A stretch of 64,000 nucleotides of DNA from Anaerolineaceae bacterium. GTDB taxonomy: Bacteria > Chloroflexota > Anaerolineae > Promineifilales > Promineifilaceae. Location of the stretch: NCBI GenBank assembly GCA_002699125.1, contig PABI01000086.1, positions 25,317 to 89,316 of the forward strand, in the 5' to 3' direction. Made by a program: the position numbers and the translations under genes. This document shows, one piece after another, positions 58,632-64,000 of this stretch. A model generated the notes under the pieces. The model had not been told where the DNA came from. It was given only the letters and a program-made list of their open reading frames with translations, and ran no database searches. Within the stretch, counting starts at the first letter, position 1. Each line of letters opens with the position of its first letter.

Positions 58632-61352
58632 TTATGCTTGGTTTCTTATCAGAAGCTTGGAAATTTCTACAGCCACAAACACAACCAGGCTTGTGCCCAG
58701 CGCGATGAGCAAATCCATGAGCGGCAGCGCCTCTGTGTTGAAGAATTCCTGCAAGAAGGGTACGTAAATCAGCGCTATTTGCAGCAGGAAGGTGATTAAC
58801 ACCGCCACAACCATCAATCGGTTTGAGAATAAGCCGATCTTAAAGATGGAATCGATATTGGAGCGGGTGGCCAGCGCATTGCCCATTTGGGCCAACGTGA
58901 GCGTCGTGAAAACCATTGTTTGCCACGGCCCTTCAGGGTCGCGCAGCCAGTAAAAATAACCGACGCCCAATGACACCAAACCCATCAAGATGCCAATCCA
59001 GATAATTTGGGTACCTAAGCCCCGGCTAAAAATGCTTTCTTTGGGGTGAAACGGGGAACGCTTCATAATGCCCCGTTCGCCTTCTTCCACAGCCAGGGCC
59101 AGACCAGGCACGCCATCAGTTACCAGATTGATCCACAAGATTTGCAGGGGCAGCAGCGGCAGCGGCATCCCCAAAAACGGGCCAATAAGCATCACAAACA
59201 GCTCACCCGTGTTGCTGGAGAGCGTGTACTTCACAAATTTACGGATGTTGTCGAAGATTTTGCGGCCTTCTTCCACGGCAGCCACGATGGTGGCAAAATT
59301 GTCATCCAGCAGCACCATGTCGGCCGCTTCTTTAGAAACGTCGGTACCGGTGATGCCCATAGCAATGCCAATCTCGGCCCGCTTGAGAGCCGGCGCGTCA
59401 TTTACGCCGTCGCCGGTCATGGCCACAATGTGGCCTTTGTCTTGCAGTGCTTGCACAATGTTGAGCTTATGTTCGGGGGAGACCCGCGCATAAACGGAAA
59501 TATCTTCAACGATGTCCTCAAGCTGTTGCAGACTCATGGTGGCCAGTTCATAGCCAGTCAGGTTTTTGTCTGTTTGGGTGATGTTCAGATCTTTGGCGAT
59601 GTTTTGCGCGGTGAGGGGATGGTCGCCGGTGATCATAATGGGGCGAATGCCAGCCTCTTTGGCGGTGGCTACGGCCGTTTTCACTTCAGGTCGTGGCGGA
59701 TCAATCATGCCTACGAGGCCGATCAAAATCGCATTGTCTTCTCGCTCCTCATCTTCACTTTCCAGCGGACGAAACGCCAGGGCCAAGACACGCTGCCCTT
59801 CGCTGGCCATCTTGGCGTTGCCATCCAAAATGCGCTGCCGCCAGGTGTCGTCCAGCGGCTCAAATTCCTTGCTTTCGCCAGTCCAGATGCGGTCAGAGAT
59901 CTCCAGCAGGCTGTCTACCGCTCCTTTAGTAAAGGCCACATACGGCGAGCCGCTCCAGGGCGCTTCGGTGTCGTCTTCTTCAATACTGACCTTATGAATG
60001 GTGGTCATGCGCTTGCGTTCAGACGTGAAGGGGATTTCATCAATGCGGGGCCAGCGTTCGTCGAGCTCTTCTTTTTTGTAGCCAACGGCCGCTGCGGCCA
60101 CCACCAGCGCGCCTTCGGTGGGATCGCCAATGGCCCGCTCTATGCCATCTTCCGTTTGCAAAACGGCGTCATTGCACAAAGCACCGGCCTTCAACAACAA
60201 GCTTTGGGTGCGGCGGTGTGCTTCCAAATCCGGTTTTAGTTCGGCATCGATCACCGCCCCTTTGGCGTCGCGCAGCGTTTCAAACGTTTCCTTGCGATCA
60301 GTTACGTCCAACACGGTAACGGTCATCTTGTTTTCCGTCAGCGTGCCGGTTTTGTCGGAGCAAATGACGGTGACGGAACCGAGCGTTTCCACGGCGGGCA
60401 GCTTGCGAATAAGCGCGTTACGCTTAAGCATCCGCTGCGACCCCAGTGCCAGCGTGATGGTGACCACGGCGGGCAATCCTTCTGGTACGGCGGCGACGGC
60501 CATGCTGATGCCGGTGAGAAACAGCAGTTCGAAAGTTTCGATCAGCTCTTGATTTGGGTCACGGAAGATGAAGCCGGTGATGACCACCAGGCCAACGATG
60601 GCCAGAGCGACCCAGGCCAGCTTTTTGCCCAAATCATCCAGGCGGCGCTGGAGCGGGGTTTGCTCTTGCTCCACGCCCTGAATGAGTTCAGCAATGTTGC
60701 CCAGCTCGGTGCTCATGCCGGTTTCGGTGATTACGGCCGTTCCCCGACCATAAGTAATCACCGTGCCCATAAACACCATGTTTTTACGGTCGCCAATGGG
60801 CAGCTCTTTGTCATCCAGCGGCTCCACAATCTTAGAGACCGCTTCCGATTCGCCAGTGAGGGCAGCTTCCTCCACTTTGAGATTGATGCTTTCCAGAAGA
60901 CGGCCGTCTGCCGGAACCAGATTGCCTGCTTCAAGTAGAACGACATCACCCGGCACCAGCTCACGTGCCGAAATTTCTACAATTTGGCCGTCGCGGCGCA
61001 CCTTGACGGTGGGCACCGCCAGCTTCTTCAGGGCGGCAATGGCTTGTTCCGCACGGTACTCTTGCGAAAAGCCAATGGCGGCATTGAGCACCACAATGGC
61101 CAAAATGACAATCACATCTTTAAAATCGCCCAAAAAGCCAGACACAATGGCGGCAATAATCAAAATGATGACCATTGCGTCTTTGAGCTGATCGAGCAAG
61201 ATGAGCCACGGGCTTTTGGTTCCTTTTTCGATAAGCTCATTCAGGCCATATTTCTCCAGCCGACTTTTGGCTTCGGCGGCCGACAGGCCGTTTTTGGCAT
61301 CGCTGTTTAGGTCATTAATTGCTGAATCTACATCCTGTTGGTACCAGGTCAT
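58632..61352 (-). CDS. P-type (P2A, SERCA/PMCA-like) cation-transporting ATPase
   Basis: A 906-residue membrane pump, probably for calcium. It has the N-terminal cation ATPase domain ([20 protein letters not shown]), the actuator TGES motif, the phosphorylation motif DKTGT (in [16 protein letters not shown]), the [13 protein letters not shown] hinge, and the C-terminal membrane helices ([20 protein letters not shown]; the NxxTDG and helix 4 VPEGL motifs favour calcium). AGAGAGGATACCC precedes ATG 61352; 61394 is an alternative. It is divergent from the PIG-L genes. Confidence 0.94.
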   Translation of the reverse strand: MTWYQQDVDSAINDLNSDAKNGLSAAEAKSRLEKYGLNELIEKGTKSPWLILLDQLKDAMVIILIIAAIVSGFLGDFKDVIVILAIVVLNAAIGFSQEYRAEQAIAALKKLAVPTVKVRRDGQIVEISARELVPGDVVLLEAGNLVPADGRLLESINLKVEEAALTGESEAVSKIVEPLDDKELPIGDRKNMVFMGTVITYGRGTAVITETGMSTELGNIAELIQGVEQEQTPLQRRLDDLGKKLAWVALAIVGLVVITGFIFRDPNQELIETFELLFLTGISMAVAAVPEGLPAVVTITLALGSQRMLKRNALIRKLPAVETLGSVTVICSDKTGTLTENKMTVTVLDVTDRKETFETLRDAKGAVIDAELKPDLEAHRRTQSLLLKAGALCNDAVLQTEDGIERAIGDPTEGALVVAAAAVGYKKEELDERWPRIDEIPFTSERKRMTTIHKVSIEEDDTEAPWSGSPYVAFTKGAVDSLLEISDRIWTGESKEFEPLDDTWRQRILDGNAKMASEGQRVLALAFRPLESEDEEREDNAILIGLVGMIDPPRPEVKTAVATAKEAGIRPIMITGDHPLTAQNIAKDLNITQTDKNLTGYELATMSLQQLEDIVEDISVYARVSPEHKLNIVQALQDKGHIVAMTGDGVNDAPALKRAEIGIAMGITGTDVSKEAADMVLLDDNFATIVAAVEEGRKIFDNIRKFVKYTLSSNTGELFVMLIGPFLGMPLPLLPLQILWINLVTDGVPGLALAVEEGERGIMKRSPFHPKESIFSRGLGTQIIWIGILMGLVSLGVGYFYWLRDPEGPWQTMVFTTLTLAQMGNALATRSNIDSIFKIGLFSNRLMVVAVLITFLLQIALIYVPFLQEFFNTEALPLMDLLIALGTSLVVFVAVEISKLLIRNQA

Positions 61353-61753
61353 AGGGTATCCTCTCTTCCAGGCCGGGGCAGTTAACGTTGGCAAGCAGCA
61401 CAGGAGCGAAAAATTGGAAACGGCCGTATCTCTATTTGCCCATAAAGTTTTGCTGACCCTCTTTGTTGTAAAAGCTAAAAAGACATTTGAATTAAGTCAA
61501 GAGCATGTTTGGCTTTTACTTTAGCTAAACAAAATCTGCTTAGAAACAAGCAGACCAGGTAAAGTTATCAATTGTCAAGTCAGCAGGTCGCATCAGCTTT
61601 GTGCTGCGGGGTGACATAAGTATAGCACAACTGGATTCGGGTGTTTATAGTTTGCTGGTAATATTTTGGACCTGTCCTTTAGATCATTCGCAAGTGGAAT
61701 TGAGTCCGGTATAATCCGCCACGATAAAAAACAACGGAGGCAAACACGGAAAA
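61353..61753. other. Gene-free divergent region between ATPase and PIG-L genes
   Basis: About 400 bases, AT-rich, with one ACGGCCGT copy near 61422. A plus-strand -10 TATAAT at 61710-61715 (possible -35 TTCGCA at 61687-61692, 17-base spacer) lies about 40 bases before the first PIG-L ATG, and GGAGG at 61736-61740 is a ribosome site. No ORF seen. Confidence 0.55.
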
Positions 61754-62488
61754 ATGAGTAGTTATATTCCTGAGCGGGCGATGTTTATTTTTGCCCATCC
61801 AGATGATATTGAATTTAGTGTGGCCGGAACGGCCGCAAAATGGGCCAAACACGGCAGTAAAATCACCTACGTGGTGCTTACCGATGGCAATGTTGGCTCG
61901 CATGATCCAGAGATGACCCGCGAGCAAATCGGGCAGATTCGGCGGCAAGAGCAGACGGCCGCCGCCAAAGTGGCCGGTGCGGTAAACTGCATCTTCCTGG
62001 GCTACGATGATGGTTCGTTGGAGCCAACCTTGACCTTGCGCAAGCAGCTTGTCAAGCTCATCCGCCAGCACAAACCAAACGCCGTGGTGTGTGGCGACCC
62101 CAATATGTATTTTCGCGGTGAGCGGCTTAATCATCCCGACCACCGGGCGGCAGCCCGGGCCACGCTGGACGCTGTCTTCCCGGCAAGTGAAATGCGCCTG
62201 CTTTACCCAGAGTTTGAGGCAGAGGGGATTCAGCCGCACAAGGTGAACTTTGTATTCATTACCACAGACCAGGAACTGAATCATTTTGAGGATATTTCGG
62301 AATCGATAGATATTAAGTTGAGGGCGCTGAACGAGCACCGCAGCCAGCTGGGTGATGTGGATTATTCCGACCGGATGCGGGAGCGGGCGGCCAACATTGG
62401 CAAGCAAGTTGGTCTGGCTTATGCTGAAGCATTTCGCCGTTTTACCGTTACCCCCTTACCCATCCCAGAAGAAGAGGTGATTCAATGA
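61754..62488 (+). CDS. PIG-L/LmbE-type zinc deacetylase (first)
   Basis: A 244-residue deacetylase-like protein. The zinc motif AHPDD (14-18) is followed by the family's VVCGDPNMYF and the second metal motif HPDHR (about 123-127). The family includes N-acetylglucosaminyl-PI, mycothiol and bacillithiol deacetylases; the substrate is unknown. The next gene is a close paralogue (the N-terminal 40 residues are nearly the same), with a four-base overlap (ATG inside the stop region). No signal peptide. Confidence 0.93.
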   Translation: MSSYIPERAMFIFAHPDDIEFSVAGTAAKWAKHGSKITYVVLTDGNVGSHDPEMTREQIGQIRRQEQTAAAKVAGAVNCIFLGYDDGSLEPTLTLRKQLVKLIRQHKPNAVVCGDPNMYFRGERLNHPDHRAAARATLDAVFPASEMRLLYPEFEAEGIQPHKVNFVFITTDQELNHFEDISESIDIKLRALNEHRSQLGDVDYSDRMRERAANIGKQVGLAYAEAFRRFTVTPLPIPEEEVIQ

Positions 62489-63264
62489 TCAACGCCAACA
62501 GTTATATTCCTGAACGAGCCATGTTCATTTTTGCCCATCCTGATGATATTGAGTTTGGTTCGGCTGGAACGGCCGCAAAATGGGCCAAATATGGCAGCGA
62601 TGTCACCTACGTGGTGCTGACCGATGGCAACATCGGCAGCCGCGAGGCGGGCATGACGGCCGAAAAATTGGCTGAAATTCGCCGCCGTGAGCAAAGTGAA
62701 GCGGCTGAAGTGGCCAGTGTGGCCCGCTGCTTGTTTATGGGGGAACCAGACGGCCGTTTGCAACCCACCCTTGAACTACGCAAAAAATTAGTCCGGCTCA
62801 TTCGCCAATACAAGCCCAACGTGGTCGTTTGTGGCGACCCCCAATTTTTTTACAGCGATGGCTACATCAACCATCCGGACCATCGCAATGCCGGGCAGGT
62901 GGCGCTGGAAGCAGTCTTCCCCTCTGGCGATTCGCCGCTGCTGTTCCCCGAGCTGGTGCAGGAAGGATATGAGCCGCACAAGGTGAACTACGTTTATATC
63001 TCATTTGGCCGTCGGGATGCCAACACCTACATCGACATTACCGAAACAATTGACCTGAAGATTGCCGCCTTGCGCAAGCATGAAAGCCAGCTTGGCGACT
63101 GGGACCCGGAGGAACGCGTTCGTGAATGGACGGCCGAAACCGGCAAAAAAGTAGGTTACCTGCACGCTGAAGGGTATTATCGCATTACGCTGCAAGAAGT
63201 TGAAGTTGAAAAAGAGCCTGAGCCGGAAACGGAGATTGAGGCTCAGGCGGAAGCGGGAGATTGA
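62485..63264 (+). CDS. PIG-L/LmbE-type zinc deacetylase (second)
   Basis: A 259-residue tandem paralogue of the preceding gene, with AHPDD (17-21), VVCGDPQFFY and HPDHR (about 131-135) and the same shared PHKVNYVYIS stretch. A C-terminal acidic tail (PEPETEIEAQAEAGD) is new. The divergence from its neighbour is mostly outside the metal motifs, so both are probably active, perhaps on related substrates. A hairpin with AGTAAAAAGTG/CACTTTTTACT words follows and can terminate both directions. Confidence 0.93.
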   Translation: MINANSYIPERAMFIFAHPDDIEFGSAGTAAKWAKYGSDVTYVVLTDGNIGSREAGMTAEKLAEIRRREQSEAAEVASVARCLFMGEPDGRLQPTLELRKKLVRLIRQYKPNVVVCGDPQFFYSDGYINHPDHRNAGQVALEAVFPSGDSPLLFPELVQEGYEPHKVNYVYISFGRRDANTYIDITETIDLKIAALRKHESQLGDWDPEERVREWTAETGKKVGYLHAEGYYRITLQEVEVEKEPEPETEIEAQAEAGD

Positions 63265-63269
63265 TAATT

Positions 63270-63333
63270 GAAGTGAAAAGTAAAAAGTGATAAGTGAAAA
63301 GTAGGGACCACTTTTTACTTTTCACTTTTTACT
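63270..63333. terminator. inverted phrase repeat, terminator candidate
   Basis: GTGAAAAGTAAAAAGTG on the left and CACTTTTTACTTTTCAC on the right form a long hairpin with internal repeats, ending in CTTTTTACT, between convergent genes; the words recur in the spacer at 15290. Confidence 0.7.
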
Positions 63334-63336
63334 GCT

Positions 63337-64000
63337 CTACTGGTTCAATTGATATTTCCGCACCTCATTGCTGTTGCGGTCCATTACCAGGAGATCATTT
63401 TCGTCGGTGATGACCATATCGAAAGAAACGCCGGGGGAGTCTATGGTGGTCAGGTAACGGCCGTTTCCTTCAAACACCTTAATGCCCCAAAAATCATCCA
63501 CAAAAATACGCCCCTTGCCATCGACAGCAATTGAGCGGGGCGACGTGAAAAATTGATCTTCTGCCTCGCCTTTGCTGCCAATCTGGTCCACGAACTGGCC
63601 CTGAGAATTAAGTTTGTAAATCGTCTCGCTGCCCAACACGTAGATATTCCCCGCACCGTCAATCGCGGCATCATTTTGGGTAGTGGCAAAATCTGGAATG
63701 TTGGCAAACGGATCGGCGATATCCAGCACCATATTGCCACTGTTGTCCAGGCGCACCAGCCGATCGTCGGCCACCAGATAGACGCTGCCATCCGGGCCGG
63801 TTGCGGCCGTTTCAAAATAGGTGCGCTGGCCACCGGGCAAATCAACGGAGCCCAGAAATTCCCCCGTCATGCCGTTATACTTTTCGACGGTATCAATCCT
63901 GATGATGTAGACCGTGCCGCTGCGATCGGCCGTCATGCCGGTCATGTACAGATCTTCGCCCGCGTTCCAGGTGGCCAAAAAGTTGCCCTCGGCATCAAAA
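63337..64000 (-). CDS. NHL/beta-propeller protein, partial
   Basis: About 221 C-terminal residues of a propeller protein that begins beyond position 64000. The frame is open to the end of the window (reading FDAEGNFLATWNAG just before the in-frame TTG at 63978). The repeats have NHL-type motifs such as VDGKGRIFVDDFWGIKVFEG, IDGAGNIYVLGSETIYKLN and VLDIADPF. Function and the presence of a signal peptide cannot be judged. It is convergent with the PIG-L pair. Confidence 0.8.
   Translation of the reverse strand, partial: FDAEGNFLATWNAGEDLYMTGMTADRSGTVYIIRIDTVEKYNGMTGEFLGSVDLPGGQRTYFETAATGPDGSVYLVADDRLVRLDNSGNMVLDIADPFANIPDFATTQNDAAIDGAGNIYVLGSETIYKLNSQGQFVDQIGSKGEAEDQFFTSPRSIAVDGKGRIFVDDFWGIKVFEGNGRYLTTIDSPGVSFDMVITDENDLLVMDRNSNEVRKYQLNQ

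Noticed and set aside
59046..60239. A 397-codon plus-strand ORF opposite the P-type ATPase
   Set aside because: It is antisense to a gene with all P-type motifs and its own translation has no recognisable fold; it is a high-GC shadow.
1..64000. Prophage, plasmid or transposon
   Set aside because: No integrase, transposase, terminase, portal or replication gene was recognised.

Overview
The window looks like a chromosome segment of a free-living member of the Chloroflexota, probably Anaerolineae or a nearby class. The support is the style of the secreted proteins and lipoproteins (Thr/Pro/Ala linkers after the lipobox, VEVTRLV-type repeats, VCBS/CSLREA-type surface proteins with a C-terminal [YF][LI]P tail), the glycan-degradation genes, and a bacterial ubiquitin-like gene set. 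This placement is inference; no rRNA, tRNA, CRISPR array, transposase or prophage gene was seen.

Layout. 1-9.5 kb: a WecA/MraY-type sugar-phosphate transferase (cut by the window edge), upp, ruvB, a DUF2905 membrane protein, two CNNM/CorC-type CBS transporters behind a structured leader, an M32 carboxypeptidase. 8.1-11 kb: a CarH-like B12/MerR photoreceptor regulator and a photolyase behind a strong promoter with tandem 11-bp repeats. 11-21.5 kb: a minus-strand run of ten genes with all parts of a ubiquitin-like conjugation pathway: dynamin-like GTPase, 399-aa adaptor-like protein, 160-aa membrane protein, E1, Ubl, E2, membrane-anchored JAMM protease, second JAMM protease, RING protein, membrane-anchored RING protein. 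22.5-36 kb: surface/secreted proteins (VCBS-repeat protein, beta-helix protein, beta-propeller, fasciclin), a PrsW-like protein, a trypsin-like lipoprotein and an ArsA-type ATPase. 36-47.5 kb: small membrane proteins, canonical PrsW, queA, a broken methyltransferase gene, GH31 glucosidase, LysM lipoprotein, expansin-like protein, SPL-type radical SAM protein, AlkD-like protein, DUF309 protein. 47.5-58.5 kb: two LacI regulators, a sugar ABC transporter lacking its ATPase gene, a clan-A-type glycosidase lipoprotein, GH3 and GH1 beta-glucosidases. 58.6-64 kb: a P-type calcium-ATPase, two tandem PIG-L deacetylases and a partial NHL/beta-propeller protein.

Two signals stand out. First, the ubiquitin-like cassette has every catalytic motif visible (E2 HPN plus Cys eight residues later; two intact JAMM motifs; two RINGs; ThiF-type E1; a Ubl that ends in glycine), and several of its proteins share a short P-[LI]-x-I-T motif often followed by acidic residues, resembling a Ubl-interacting motif. 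Second, the palindrome ACGGCCGT occurs roughly 100 times (by-eye tally about 105) where one or two are expected, inside genes on both strands and in all readable frames, like the HIP1 palindromes of cyanobacteria.
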